From Algoriphagus mannitolivorans DSM 15301 (GTDB taxonomy: Bacteria > Bacteroidota > Bacteroidia > Cytophagales > Cyclobacteriaceae): a stretch of DNA of 64,000 bases. Within the stretch, counting starts at the first letter, position 1; each line of letters begins with the position of its first letter. The notes below the pieces were generated by a model. The model had not been told where the DNA came from. It saw only the letters and a program-made list of their open reading frames with translations, and ran no database searches. This document shows, piece by piece, positions 26,010 through 35,489 of the stretch. The translations under genes and the position numbers were made by a program. The stretch covers positions 124,001 to 188,000 of the forward strand of contig NZ_AUBV01000009.1 of assembly GCF_000429425.1 (NCBI RefSeq), given 5' to 3'.

Positions 26010-28688
26010 ATGTTAGGGAAATTTTGCAACTTTGACGTCTTGAATTCGGAATTGAAAAGCAAACTAATTTATCCACTTGTTTTGAAAAAATTTTTGGCTT
26101 TTGTCCTGATCTTTTTGGGATTAGGACTTATTGGATTTGCTCAGAGCCTGAGCAATTTAAGTACTCTAAAGGTGGACAATCTATCTGATGCTCAAATTGA
26201 ACAGTTGATCAAGAGAGCTGAAGCCAGTGGATTGACAAGTTCGCAGCTGGAGTCCTTAGCTCAGGAGCAAGGTCTTTCACCCATTGAGGCAGGTAAACTC
26301 CGAGAAAGAATTTATGGGCTAAAAAGAAAAACCTCCGGGTCAACTGGTGTTAGTACTTCAGGTATGAGGTCATATGCCAGCGATGGAATGGAAAATGATC
26401 CATTTGACTCCATTAGAAGAGCGGATCCATACTATGATCTGACTCCTTATCAAAAGAAAATATTTGGCTACAAACTCTTTCATAACCGAAATCTCGATTT
26501 TAACCCAAGCTTAAATATACCCACTCCACAAGGCTACGTCATAGGAGGAGGCGATCAGATGTTGATCGATGTTTATGGAGTTTCTCAGCAGTCCTATGAT
26601 GTAACCGTAACTCCCGAGGGTAGAATTATGATCCCAAATGTAGGAGTGATTCAGGTAGGAGGTAGTACAATTGAGGCAGCCAGCTCAAGGATCAAATCTG
26701 CATTGAGTAGGATTTATTCAGGTTTGGCAGGTAGTAATCCTAATACTTTTCTTGAGGTCAGAATAGGAAATATTCGGTCCATCAAAGTTTCAATGGTTGG
26801 CGAACTGAGCAAGCCGGGAACTTATACTTTACCATCTTTTGCGACTGTGTTCAATGGATTGTTTGCTGCGGGTGGGCCTAATGAAAACGGTGCATTTCGA
26901 AATATTCAGGTATATCGCGATAGCAGGCTTGTGGCGACAGTTGACATTTATGAGTTTCTCACCAAAGGTGTACAAAGTTCAAATATTACCCTTCAAGATA
27001 ATGATGTTGTAATTGTCCCGCCAGTTCAGGCAAGGGTTGAAATCAGCGGTCTAGTTCGCCGGGAAGGTTTTTTTGAGGTTAAACCAAGTGAGCATTTGAC
27101 CGATTTATTTGTGTACACCGGAGGATTTTTGCCAAATGCGTATAGGGATAGAGTGACTGTCAGAAGAATTGAAAATAAAGAAAAAAAGATTTTTGATGTC
27201 ACTAAGGAGGAGTTTGATTCTTTTTCTCCAAAGGATGGTGATGAAATATTGATTAGCGAATCTTTGACTCGATTTTCCAATCGAGTTCAAATCGAAGGAG
27301 CTGTATTCAGACCCGGGGAATATTCCCTGGAAAATGGAGAGCTAACTGTAAAGCAATTATTAGAAAAAGCAGAAGGACTAAGACCGGAGGCCTTTGTAAA
27401 TAGAGCAACTCTCTACAGGACCAATTCAGATTTAACTTTGGCTGCTGAGTCGCTGGATTTAAATGGGATTCTGAATGGAAGTTCACGTGATATTTCCTTG
27501 AAGAATGAAGACTTGTTGTTTATTCCGAGCAGATATGATATTCAGGAGGAGTTATATGTGAAGATTTCAGGAGAGATCAATAGCCCAGGAACTTATCCTT
27601 ATGCCTCTTCCATGACCGTTGGTGATTTGATTCTCAGGTCTGGAGGTCTTTTGGAATCAGCAACCAATTCTTCCATTGAAATTGCTCGAAGAGTCAGGAA
27701 TGCATCAAGTCCAGGTCGGATTGCTGAGATTATTACCTTGAACATTAATCCAAATTTGACCTTGACAGAAGCAGAGAAGAATATGCCTTTGCAAGCTTTC
27801 GATCATGTATTTATCCGAAGAAGTCCGGGGTTTGAAAGGGAACAATTGGTAAGAATCTCCGGTGAGGTGATTTATCCAGGTGAATTTGCTTTGGCCGGTG
27901 CCAATGAAAGAATTTCCGATGTGGTGAAAAGAGCTGGAGGCTTGACTCAATTTGCTTATCCAAAAGGGGCGAATTTAGTCAGAAGGACTTTATATTATAA
28001 AGGATTGACTGAGGACCAAAAAAGGGAACAGACATTGAAAGAGATGCGATCCAATTTGGACCCCGAGAAGTTTAGAAAAGGGAATGAAGCGGAGAACCTG
28101 CTTTACGAAAGACTGGATAAAAAACTAACCGAGCTTGAAACCAATAGAGCAGAGGAGGCAATGAGACGGGAGAAGGCTAGGTTTAATCAATTTTTTACCC
28201 AAGATAGTGTCGCCTTAGACTCTGCGGTAAATGCCCTGAGAAAGAAAGAACAGGATTTGGTAGGGATTGATTTGGAAAGCATTTTGGCAAATCCCGGAGG
28301 TCCCGAAGATTTGATCCTTCAGGAAGGAGACATTATCCAAATTCCAAAACAACTTCAAACAGTCCGGATGATTGGAGAGGTCTTATTGCCGACAACCACC
28401 CGATTTGTAAGAACTCAAGGACTAAGAGGCTATATTTCCAAAGCTGGAGGATTTTCAGAGAAAGCGCGAAGAAGCAAGACCTATGTCATTTATGCCAATG
28501 GAGATGCTCGAAGAACCCATTCTTTTTTGGGATTGAAGTTTTATCCAAGTTTGGAACCGGGAGCGGAAATTGTTGTCCCTGAAAAACCATATCGTGAAAG
28601 AATCACTGCAGGTACTTGGATTGGAATTGCTTCCAGTCTTGCTACCGTTGCCATTTTGGTTCAAACCTTAGTGAATAATTCCAATTAA
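26010..28688 (+). CDS. long SLBB-domain polysaccharide export protein (Wza-related)
   Basis: This protein of up to 892 residues belongs to the polysaccharide export (Poly_export/SLBB) superfamily. After a signal segment (KKFLAFVLIFLGLGLIGFAQS) and a helical linker comes the export domain with YVIGGGDQMLIDVYG and VTPEGRIMIPNVGVIQVGG (about 175-225). Several SLBB repeats follow, seen as VSMVGELSKPGTYTLPS, VEISGLVRREGFFEV, VQIEGAVFRPGEYSL, VKISGEINSPGTYPY and VRISGEVIYPGEFALAG. A predicted membrane segment lies at the very end (WIGIASSLATVAILVQTLV). It is more than twice the length of canonical Wza. The ATG at 26010 leaves an unusual 24-residue extension; TTG at 26082 would give a standard signal peptide. 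It probably forms the outer-membrane or periplasmic channel of unit A. Confidence 0.88.
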   Translation: MLGKFCNFDVLNSELKSKLIYPLVLKKFLAFVLIFLGLGLIGFAQSLSNLSTLKVDNLSDAQIEQLIKRAEASGLTSSQLESLAQEQGLSPIEAGKLRERIYGLKRKTSGSTGVSTSGMRSYASDGMENDPFDSIRRADPYYDLTPYQKKIFGYKLFHNRNLDFNPSLNIPTPQGYVIGGGDQMLIDVYGVSQQSYDVTVTPEGRIMIPNVGVIQVGGSTIEAASSRIKSALSRIYSGLAGSNPNTFLEVRIGNIRSIKVSMVGELSKPGTYTLPSFATVFNGLFAAGGPNENGAFRNIQVYRDSRLVATVDIYEFLTKGVQSSNITLQDNDVVIVPPVQARVEISGLVRREGFFEVKPSEHLTDLFVYTGGFLPNAYRDRVTVRRIENKEKKIFDVTKEEFDSFSPKDGDEILISESLTRFSNRVQIEGAVFRPGEYSLENGELTVKQLLEKAEGLRPEAFVNRATLYRTNSDLTLAAESLDLNGILNGSSRDISLKNEDLLFIPSRYDIQEELYVKISGEINSPGTYPYASSMTVGDLILRSGGLLESATNSSIEIARRVRNASSPGRIAEIITLNINPNLTLTEAEKNMPLQAFDHVFIRRSPGFEREQLVRISGEVIYPGEFALAGANERISDVVKRAGGLTQFAYPKGANLVRRTLYYKGLTEDQKREQTLKEMRSNLDPEKFRKGNEAENLLYERLDKKLTELETNRAEEAMRREKARFNQFFTQDSVALDSAVNALRKKEQDLVGIDLESILANPGGPEDLILQEGDIIQIPKQLQTVRMIGEVLLPTTTRFVRTQGLRGYISKAGGFSEKARRSKTYVIYANGDARRTHSFLGLKFYPSLEPGAEIVVPEKPYRERITAGTWIGIASSLATVAILVQTLVNNSN

Positions 28689-28697
28689 TTAAAAATT

Positions 28698-30017
28698 ATG
28701 AAAATTGCTGTTGTAGGAACTGGCTATGTAGGCCTAGTTTCGGGAGCATGTTTTGCGGATGTCGGGATTGATGTCACCTGTGTAGACATTGACCAGAAAA
28801 AGATTGATAAGCTCAAAAATGGGATTATGCCTATATATGAGCCTGGACTGGAAGAAATAGTCGTAAGAAACTATAAAAGCGGGAGACTTCATTTTAGTAC
28901 CGACCTGGGAGAAGCAATTCAGGGTGCAGAAGTTGCTTTCATAGCAGTAGGGACACCTCCAGGGGAAGATGGTTCTGCAGACTTGAAGTATGTCTTGGCA
29001 GTGGCAGAAGAAATAGGTACGAAAATGACGGATTATATTGTCGTGGCGACCAAGAGCACTGTGCCGGTTTCTACAGGGGAGAAAGTTAGAGCTACCATCC
29101 AATCAGCATTGGATAAGAGAAATTCTGATTTGCCATTTGCGGTAGCATCCAATCCAGAATTCCTGAAAGAAGGCGCTGCTGTTGAGGACTTTTTGAGACC
29201 AGACCGAATAGTGATCGGGGTAGATGATGAGCGTGCTGAGAAAATTATGCAGCGCTTGTACAAGCCATTCCAGCTCAGCGGAGAAAAGATTATCTACATG
29301 GATATTCCATCTGCAGAGATGACTAAGTATGCTGCAAATGCCATGTTGGCAACCAAAATCTCATTCATGAATGACATCGCGAATCTTTGCGAAAGAGTAG
29401 GAGCAGACGCGACTATGGTCAGAAAAGGGATTGGTTCGGACCCGAGAATTGGAACCAAGTTTATTTATCCCGGGGTAGGGTATGGAGGATCTTGTTTTCC
29501 GAAAGATGTCAAAGCCATCATCAAGACAGCCAAGCAGTATGGTTATGATCTTAGAGTTTTACAAGCGGTAGAGGATGTTAATGAGGATCAAAAGTTCATC
29601 CTAGCAGCTAAGGTGAAAGCTCATTTTGGAGATGACCTTTCTGGGATGACTTTTGCCATGTGGGGCTTGAGTTTTAAACCCAACACCGACGACATGAGGG
29701 AATCACCGGCTGCAGTGATCATCGACGAACTGCGAGCTGCTGGAGCTAAGATAAAAGCCTATGACCCTAAGGCCATGGACGAAGCAAGGGAACATTATAT
29801 TTTCGACAAGGTGACGTATTGCAAGGACGCTTATGATGCCTGTGTGGATGCCGATGCTTTACTTTTGGTGACTGAATGGTCTGAATTCAGGATCCCAAGC
29901 TGGGATGCTGTAGGCAAGCTTTTGAAAAACAAAGTAGTCTTCGACGGAAGGAATATATACGACCGAAAATATTTAGGAACCTTAGGGTTTACTCACTACG
30001 GAATTGGACTTAAATAA
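28698..30017 (+). CDS. ugd: UDP-glucose 6-dehydrogenase
   Basis: This 439-residue enzyme oxidises UDP-glucose to UDP-glucuronate with two NAD+. It has the N-terminal Rossmann motif VVGTGYVGLVSG (about 5-16) and the catalytic cysteine Cys266 in GVGYGGSCFPKD. The conserved AEMTKYAANAMLATKISFMN and C-terminal WGLSFKPNTDDMRESPA are also present. The GGSCFPKD form separates it from the GGHCIGVD type encoded at 47952. It starts nine bases after the SLBB gene and supplies an acidic sugar precursor to unit A. Choice of UDP-glucose over GDP-mannose is by overall resemblance. Confidence 0.93.
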   Translation: MKIAVVGTGYVGLVSGACFADVGIDVTCVDIDQKKIDKLKNGIMPIYEPGLEEIVVRNYKSGRLHFSTDLGEAIQGAEVAFIAVGTPPGEDGSADLKYVLAVAEEIGTKMTDYIVVATKSTVPVSTGEKVRATIQSALDKRNSDLPFAVASNPEFLKEGAAVEDFLRPDRIVIGVDDERAEKIMQRLYKPFQLSGEKIIYMDIPSAEMTKYAANAMLATKISFMNDIANLCERVGADATMVRKGIGSDPRIGTKFIYPGVGYGGSCFPKDVKAIIKTAKQYGYDLRVLQAVEDVNEDQKFILAAKVKAHFGDDLSGMTFAMWGLSFKPNTDDMRESPAAVIIDELRAAGAKIKAYDPKAMDEAREHYIFDKVTYCKDAYDACVDADALLLVTEWSEFRIPSWDAVGKLLKNKVVFDGRNIYDRKYLGTLGFTHYGIGLK

Positions 30018-30029
30018 TCTGGTTTACCA

Positions 30030-30659
30030 ATGATCATTGCTGGGGCTGGAGGACATGGTAAAGAGGTTTTGGCATTGATCCGAATGTTAGAACCAAAGCT
30101 GCCTTCTTGTATTTTCTTCGACCAAAACCAAGAAATCCCTTCAACATTAGACCGAGTTAAAGTCATAAAATCAATTCATGACCTTCAATCTTCCTTAACC
30201 AAATATTCAACCTATTTCTTAGGAGTCGGAAATCCCGAATGGAGAGAGAATCTTGATCTTTTATTGTCAGAAAACGGAGGAGTTTTGGGGTCAATTCATG
30301 CACCAACTAGTGTGATTCAATCCGAATTGAGTTTTGCTGATGTCATGTCATTTGGGTTTGTAGGCCCAATGGTCCAATTAGGCAGGGGGGTATTAGTCAA
30401 TACTCGGGCTCAAGTCCATCATGATTGTCAGATCGGAGATTATTCTGAAATAGGACCAGGAGCAATAGTTCTTGGAAATGTCAGAATGGGAAAAAAATGC
30501 AGGATTGGAGCTGGTGCGGTAATTCTTCCGGGGATTGACTTGGGAGATGAAGTTATCGTAGGTGCTGGCGCAGTAGTGACAAAAAATATCCTAGCTGGTG
30601 AAGTGGTAGCTGGAGTGCCTGCGGCGTCAATAAACTCAAGAAAAACCAAAAACATATAA
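30030..30659 (+). CDS. NeuD-family sugar O-acyltransferase
   Basis: This 209-residue protein has the N-terminal nucleotide-binding-like domain of the sialic acid O-acetyltransferase NeuD/PglD family (MIIAGAGGHGKEVLALI) and a C-terminal left-handed beta-helix with hexapeptide repeats (IGDYSEIGPGAIVLGNVRMG and the following turn). The catalytic histidine is likely in QVHHDCQIGD (about 130). It is expected to transfer an acetyl or other acyl group to a sugar or amino-sugar of the unit A polysaccharide. It starts 12 bases after ugd. The exact acceptor cannot be determined. Confidence 0.88.
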   Translation: MIIAGAGGHGKEVLALIRMLEPKLPSCIFFDQNQEIPSTLDRVKVIKSIHDLQSSLTKYSTYFLGVGNPEWRENLDLLLSENGGVLGSIHAPTSVIQSELSFADVMSFGFVGPMVQLGRGVLVNTRAQVHHDCQIGDYSEIGPGAIVLGNVRMGKKCRIGAGAVILPGIDLGDEVIVGAGAVVTKNILAGEVVAGVPAASINSRKTKNI

Positions 30660-30700
30660 ATTTTAAGTAACCCTCCCAATCATCTAGTAAAGATTCACTA

Positions 30701-31552
30701 ATGCAAATAGATTCAGAACAATGGGATCTTATTATAGAGCCAAAAAACAAACTTTTTGACCTTAAACTCAAGGAGGTTTGGCGATATAGAGATTTACTTT
30801 TTTTGTTTGTCAAAAGAGATATTGTTTCCTTTTACAAGCAGACCATCCTTGGCCCTATTTGGTTCTTTATCCAACCTATTTTTACTACCCTGGTCTACAT
30901 GTTCGTTTTCGGCAATTTGGCCGGATTATCAACTGATGGACTTCCCCAGCCGCTATTTTACCTAGCGGGGATTACTTCCTGGAATTACTTCGCTGACTGC
31001 CTGAATAAGACTTCTACAGTATTTCGGGACAATTCAGCAATTTTTGGAAAGGTCTATTTTCCCAGAATTGTGATGCCTCTGAGTATTGTCATCTCAAACC
31101 TCTTGAGATTTGGTGTTCAGATGCTTTTGTTGCTTGTAGTCGTTGGTTATTATTTACTATCAGGGTTATCTATTTCCTGGGATTTTCATTTGTTGCTGTT
31201 CCCGGTATTTGTTTTGGCGATGGCGATGCAGGGATTGGGGTTAGGAATGATTATTTCGTCTCTGACTACGAAGTATCGGGATTTGGTGTTTTTGCTGACT
31301 TTTGGAGTTCAACTCCTAATGTATGCGACGACTGTCATTTATCCTTTGTCTAGCCTGAGTGGGAAGTTATATTATTTGGTGGCTTTGAACCCAATGACCT
31401 TCATCATTGAAGGAATTAGAAAAAGTTTACTTGGAGTGGGAGTCTTCGATATTTATACTTTGACCTACACCTTAATTACATCTATTGTTTTGTTTTTTGT
31501 CGGATTGGTGATTTTTAATAAAGTAGAAAAAAGTTTTGTGGATACTATTTAA
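30701..31552 (+). CDS. wzm: polysaccharide ABC exporter, permease subunit (Wzm-like)
   Basis: This 283-residue protein is an ABC-2 type permease. A cytoplasmic N-terminal amphipathic region (KEVWRYRDLLFLFVKRDIV) is followed by six predicted membrane segments from about residue 55 to the end. The conserved ILGPIWFFIQPI and FGNLAGLSTDG stretches and the LNPMTFIIEGIRKSLLG near residue 230 match Wzm/TagG transporters, which export undecaprenyl-linked polysaccharide across the inner membrane. It is paired with the ATPase 18 bases downstream. Confidence 0.92.
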   Translation: MQIDSEQWDLIIEPKNKLFDLKLKEVWRYRDLLFLFVKRDIVSFYKQTILGPIWFFIQPIFTTLVYMFVFGNLAGLSTDGLPQPLFYLAGITSWNYFADCLNKTSTVFRDNSAIFGKVYFPRIVMPLSIVISNLLRFGVQMLLLLVVVGYYLLSGLSISWDFHLLLFPVFVLAMAMQGLGLGMIISSLTTKYRDLVFLLTFGVQLLMYATTVIYPLSSLSGKLYYLVALNPMTFIIEGIRKSLLGVGVFDIYTLTYTLITSIVLFFVGLVIFNKVEKSFVDTI

Positions 31553-31570
31553 ATAGGATTTAAGTTTCAA

Positions 31571-32848
31571 ATGCCAATTGCAATTAAAGTAGAAGAAATT
31601 TCTAAAGCCTATCAGTTGGGAGAGTTTTCATCTGGTACTTTATCTAGAGATTTAGAACGTTGGTGGGCTTTATATAGAGGACGCGAAGATCCTTTTTTGG
31701 CTGTTGGTGAGACCAATGACCGATCGCAAAAAGGAAAAAGTGATATCGTTTGGAGTCTAAAGGATTTAAATTTTGAAATTCATCAAGGCGATGCGGTTGG
31801 TATTATCGGAAAAAATGGAGCAGGAAAAAGTACTCTCTTAAAGGTCTTAAGTCAAGTTACTGCCCCGACAACAGGTAAAATTAAAGTTAAAGGAAGAATA
31901 GCCAGCCTTTTAGAGGTTGGCACAGGCTTCCATCCTGAATTGACTGGTCGGGAGAATATTTTTCTGAACGGTGCGATTTTGGGGATGCGGAAAAATGAAA
32001 TTGCTCGAAAATTCGATGAAATCGTTGATTTTTCAGGGGTGGAGAGGTATATCGATACCCCGGTCAAGCGATATTCTTCTGGAATGTATGTACGATTAGC
32101 CTTTGCAGTTGCTGCCCATCTGGACAGTGAAATATTGATTGTCGATGAAGTTTTGGCTGTTGGGGATGCTGAATTTCAAAAAAAGTGCCTCGGTAAGATG
32201 GGGGATGTCAGTAAGGGCCAGGGTAGAACGGTTTTATTTGTAAGTCACAATCTAGCTAGTGTAAAACAATTATGCACAAAAGGATTGGTAATGAGAAATG
32301 GCTCTTTGGTTTTTAATGGGGATTCCTCAAATGCAATAAACTACTACTTAAAAGAAGAAAAGAATTCCATAGTAAGAGACCTTTCTTGCTTAAAAGACAG
32401 GAGTGGTAACGGTTCGGTGACATTTAAAGAGTTTTATCTTGAGAATGAGGATGGAGATTTGATAAATACTATTTTGACTGGGCAAACCATTTTCTTTTGC
32501 TTTAAAATTGAAACCAATGTGGCCAACTCAAAGATTGATTTAGGTTTTTCAATTCATTCTGAGAGTGATGAGTCTTTATCTGTTTTATATAGTTCTTATC
32601 AAAATATCCTATTTAATTCCTTTGAAACAGGAACAAGGGTAGTGAAATGCAAGATTTCTGAATTTCCATTTGTTGAGGGTGCGTATTCTATTGGGGGGAG
32701 GTTACTCAATAATGATATTGAAGCAGATTGGCCCAAAGATCGTATAGGAGAAATAACTGTAGTAAAAGGTGATTTTTATAATACTGGTAATCTTGGTATT
32801 AAAGGTAAGGCGCAATATTTGATAAAAGGAGAATGGTTAAGTCATTGA
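31571..32848 (+). CDS. wzt: polysaccharide ABC exporter, ATPase subunit with C-terminal carbohydrate-binding domain (Wzt-like)
   Basis: This 425-residue protein has an ABC ATPase domain (about 1-270) with Walker A GKNGAGKST (80-88), signature YSSGMYVRLAF (about 163) and Walker B ILIVDEVLAVGD. The C-terminal about 150 residues form a beta-rich domain (VTFKEFYLENEDGDLINTI and on) like the Wzt domain that reads the non-reducing-end modification of the glycan. The extension implies that chain end marking, for instance by a methyltransferase, controls export. It overlaps the FkbM-family gene by 16 bases, fitting that idea. Confidence 0.93.
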   Translation: MPIAIKVEEISKAYQLGEFSSGTLSRDLERWWALYRGREDPFLAVGETNDRSQKGKSDIVWSLKDLNFEIHQGDAVGIIGKNGAGKSTLLKVLSQVTAPTTGKIKVKGRIASLLEVGTGFHPELTGRENIFLNGAILGMRKNEIARKFDEIVDFSGVERYIDTPVKRYSSGMYVRLAFAVAAHLDSEILIVDEVLAVGDAEFQKKCLGKMGDVSKGQGRTVLFVSHNLASVKQLCTKGLVMRNGSLVFNGDSSNAINYYLKEEKNSIVRDLSCLKDRSGNGSVTFKEFYLENEDGDLINTILTGQTIFFCFKIETNVANSKIDLGFSIHSESDESLSVLYSSYQNILFNSFETGTRVVKCKISEFPFVEGAYSIGGRLLNNDIEADWPKDRIGEITVVKGDFYNTGNLGIKGKAQYLIKGEWLSH

Positions 32849-33564
32849 TTAAAAGTTTTGTAGATAAACTTACCCCAGCCCGGCTGAAACATTATTATCG
32901 GTCTGACATAGAAAGAGAACTTTTGTTTGGTACTATTTCGTATTCGCAAGAAGGTGAAGATTTATTATTACAGAGAATTTTTGAAAATAAGGCAAGCGGG
33001 TTTTATGTAGACGTAGGCGCACATCATCCAGAGAGATTTTCCAATACTTATTTGTTTTATAAAAAAGGCTGGAGAGGGATCAATATTGATGCTATGCCAG
33101 GAAGTATGAGACCATTTGAGGAGTTGAGACCTGATGATGTCAATTTGGAAGTTCCAATTTCGGATAAGGCACAAAAATTACTGTATTATGTTTTTGACGA
33201 AAAGGCCTTGAATTCTTTTTCTGGTGAAAATGCTGAAAAATATATTTTAAATGGATATAAAGTAGAAAAGAAAATTGATCTTTTCACCAAGCGCCTTGAT
33301 GAAGTTTTGGATAAATATCTTTCAGACGGGCAGACCATAGATTTCCTTTCTATTGATGTAGAAGGTTTAGATTATCAAGTTTTATGCTCAAATGATTGGA
33401 AGAAATATAGACCCAAAATTGTTTTAATAGAAGAATTGGCGAGTAAATCATCGGTCGAGTTCCCGAAAGAAGGGCTGAGCTATAGATTTATGGAGGAGAA
33501 TGGATACAAACTTTTTGCAAAAACTCTGAATACTTTGTTTTTCAAAGACAATCTGAACCCATGA
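32833..33564 (+). CDS. FkbM-family methyltransferase
   Basis: This 243-residue protein belongs to the FkbM group of SAM-dependent methyltransferases. Features are SYSQEGEDLLLQRIF, GFYVDVGAHHPERFSNTYLFYKKGW (SAM-binding motif near residue 57) and FLSIDVEGLDYQVL (about 170). In polysaccharide loci these enzymes methylate sugar hydroxyls. Overlap with the Wzt-like ATPase gene by 16 bases suggests it may add the terminal methyl cap that the Wzt domain recognises, as inference. The next gene starts with an ATGA overlap. Local base composition becomes AT-rich here. Confidence 0.87.
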   Translation: MVKSLIKSFVDKLTPARLKHYYRSDIERELLFGTISYSQEGEDLLLQRIFENKASGFYVDVGAHHPERFSNTYLFYKKGWRGINIDAMPGSMRPFEELRPDDVNLEVPISDKAQKLLYYVFDEKALNSFSGENAEKYILNGYKVEKKIDLFTKRLDEVLDKYLSDGQTIDFLSIDVEGLDYQVLCSNDWKKYRPKIVLIEELASKSSVEFPKEGLSYRFMEENGYKLFAKTLNTLFFKDNLNP

Positions 33565-34535
33565 GGACCCCGATTCTTTTTTTGGTTTTTAACCGACCAG
33601 ATACCACTAAAAAAGTTCTTGACCGGATAAGGGAAATCAAGCCTGAATTCCTTTATATAGCGGCTGATGGACCTCGTCCTGATAAAGAAGGTGATGTTGA
33701 AAAGTGTCAAGCAGTTAGAAAATTAGTATTGGATGAAATAGATTGGGAATGTGATATAAAAACCAATTTTAGAGATCAAAATCTTGGCTGTGGAAAAGCA
33801 GTCAGTCAGGCAATTTCTTGGTTTTTTGAACACGTCGAGGAGGGTATTATTTTGGAAGATGATTGCTTGCCTCATCCGTCTTTTTTTTCCTATTGTGATG
33901 ATCTATTGTCATTTCATAGAAATGATGATCAGGTGCTTATGATTTCGGGAAATAATTTTTTGAGTGGAAAAGTTAATATTCCTTGGGACTATTATTTTTC
34001 TTCATTTGTTCACATTTGGGGATGGGCTACCTGGAGGCGAGTGTGGAAAGAATATGATTTAAAAATGGTGAATTTGAATTCAAGCCAACTCAAAAAGCAG
34101 CTTGATCAAAGGTTTGGAGATAGAAGAATTTCTGAGCAATGGATAAAAAACCTTAGTGCATGCCAAAATGGGGAAATTGATACTTGGGACTATCAACTTC
34201 AATATTTGGTTTGGAACAGGAAGGGACTTACAGTTATGCCTAAGAATAACCTTGTTTCAAATATTGGTTTTGGTCCTGAGGCGACACATACCACGGAAGA
34301 ATCAAAGTTTAGTAATTTACCATCAGAAGCTCTATCCCTTAAAACTAGACCTAAAAACTTTGCTGTTTTTGAAATCGCAGACAAAATTGCTATCGAGGAA
34401 CTGTATGGAAGGCAAGATGATGAGGTTAGGAATAAATCATTTTTAGGAAGAAATGTATTAGACCCTTTAAAGACTTTTTTGGGCAATGCATTCCCTAAGT
34501 TTCTTTTGAAATATCGAGCCTATCGTCAACGCTAG
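33561..34535 (+). CDS. glycosyltransferase-like protein (GT-A fold)
   Basis: This 324-residue protein begins with PILFLVFNRPDTTKKVLDRI and contains a GT-A nucleotide-sugar site: FLYIAADGPRP (about 30) and IILEDDCLPHPSFF (about 98), a D-D-x metal-binding motif. WGWATWRRVWKEYD near residue 153 is typical of a Bacteroidota family often annotated as nucleotide-diphospho-sugar transferase. It starts inside the FkbM stop (ATGA). Donor and linkage cannot be inferred. The region 32.8-36.6 kb is visibly more AT-rich than the flanks. Confidence 0.75.
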   Translation: MRTPILFLVFNRPDTTKKVLDRIREIKPEFLYIAADGPRPDKEGDVEKCQAVRKLVLDEIDWECDIKTNFRDQNLGCGKAVSQAISWFFEHVEEGIILEDDCLPHPSFFSYCDDLLSFHRNDDQVLMISGNNFLSGKVNIPWDYYFSSFVHIWGWATWRRVWKEYDLKMVNLNSSQLKKQLDQRFGDRRISEQWIKNLSACQNGEIDTWDYQLQYLVWNRKGLTVMPKNNLVSNIGFGPEATHTTEESKFSNLPSEALSLKTRPKNFAVFEIADKIAIEELYGRQDDEVRNKSFLGRNVLDPLKTFLGNAFPKFLLKYRAYRQR

Positions 34536-34675
34536 GCAGTCTAAAAATGATATAAACTATAGAATATTCAACATAAAACTATCAGGTTTAAAGCGGTCTT
34601 TGAAGCTTATGAATTCTAATTTTTCAATGTAAAGACTTTAGAAGAGCTTGATTTAAAAAGTATTTGATTAAGATA

Positions 34676-35488
34676 ATGAAGTGTCGTGTTTGTTCGAAGC
34701 CGGGTATAAGCCTTTTTAAAGCCATTGTTTTAAAGAGATACCACGTTGAGTATTTCAAATGTTCTTCTTGTGGATTTATTCAAACAGAAGATCCTTATTG
34801 GTTAAGTGAAGCCTATGAGTCAGCTATTACTCAACTAGACATAGGGCTAGTCTCCAGAAACCTTCATTTTTCAGAAGTACTTAGGGGATTTTTTGATCAT
34901 AGAATCTTCAATGATAACGGTGTATACTTGGATTATGCGGGTGGTTATGGTTTGTTTGTCAGAATAATGCGGGATTTAGGGTTTAATTTTTACAGACAGG
35001 ACACTTATTGTGAAAATTTATTTGCCAAACATTTTGATTTGGAGGACCTACCCCAAAACCAAAAGTTTGATATTTTGACTGCATTTGAAGTTTTTGAACA
35101 CCTCCCAGATCCGAAAAGCGAACTCAAGAAGATGTTGGATTATTCTGACACCTTGGTTTTTTCGACTTTACTTCAACCACATGGGGACTTGACTCCTGAA
35201 AATTGGTGGTATTTTGCCCCTTCAACTGGGCAGCATGTGTCTTTTTATTCCAAACCCTCTTTGGAATACTTAGCAAAAGAATTTGAGCTAAACTTTTATT
35301 CCAACGGATCAAATCTTCATATTTTTTCTAGAAAGCAGCTATCCTCTAATCCTTTTATAGAGAATGAAAAATCTTTTTTGGAGAAAGTTCTTTTGAAAAT
35401 TGGTAGAATAGTTAAATCAAATGCATCAAAAGTGGAAAGGGAAAGCTTGACTCAGAAAGACTTTGAATATATAAAGAGCATTCAGTAA
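34676..35488 (+). CDS. class I SAM-dependent methyltransferase with N-terminal zinc ribbon
   Basis: This protein of about 270 residues starts with paired cysteines (CRVC near residue 3 and CSSCGF near 29), a zinc-ribbon as found in sugar C-methyltransferases and related enzymes. A methyltransferase domain follows: VYLDYAGGYGLFVRIMRDLG (SAM site, about 85) and FDILTAFEVFEHLPDP (about 125). It may methylate a sugar nucleotide or a glycan end. The frame opens at a TTG at 34664, but ATG 34676 puts the first CxxC directly at the N-terminus. About 140 bases of AT-rich non-coding DNA separate it from the preceding gene, with nothing recognisable in them. Confidence 0.8.
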   Translation: MKCRVCSKPGISLFKAIVLKRYHVEYFKCSSCGFIQTEDPYWLSEAYESAITQLDIGLVSRNLHFSEVLRGFFDHRIFNDNGVYLDYAGGYGLFVRIMRDLGFNFYRQDTYCENLFAKHFDLEDLPQNQKFDILTAFEVFEHLPDPKSELKKMLDYSDTLVFSTLLQPHGDLTPENWWYFAPSTGQHVSFYSKPSLEYLAKEFELNFYSNGSNLHIFSRKQLSSNPFIENEKSFLEKVLLKIGRIVKSNASKVERESLTQKDFEYIKSIQ

Positions 35489-35489
35489 A

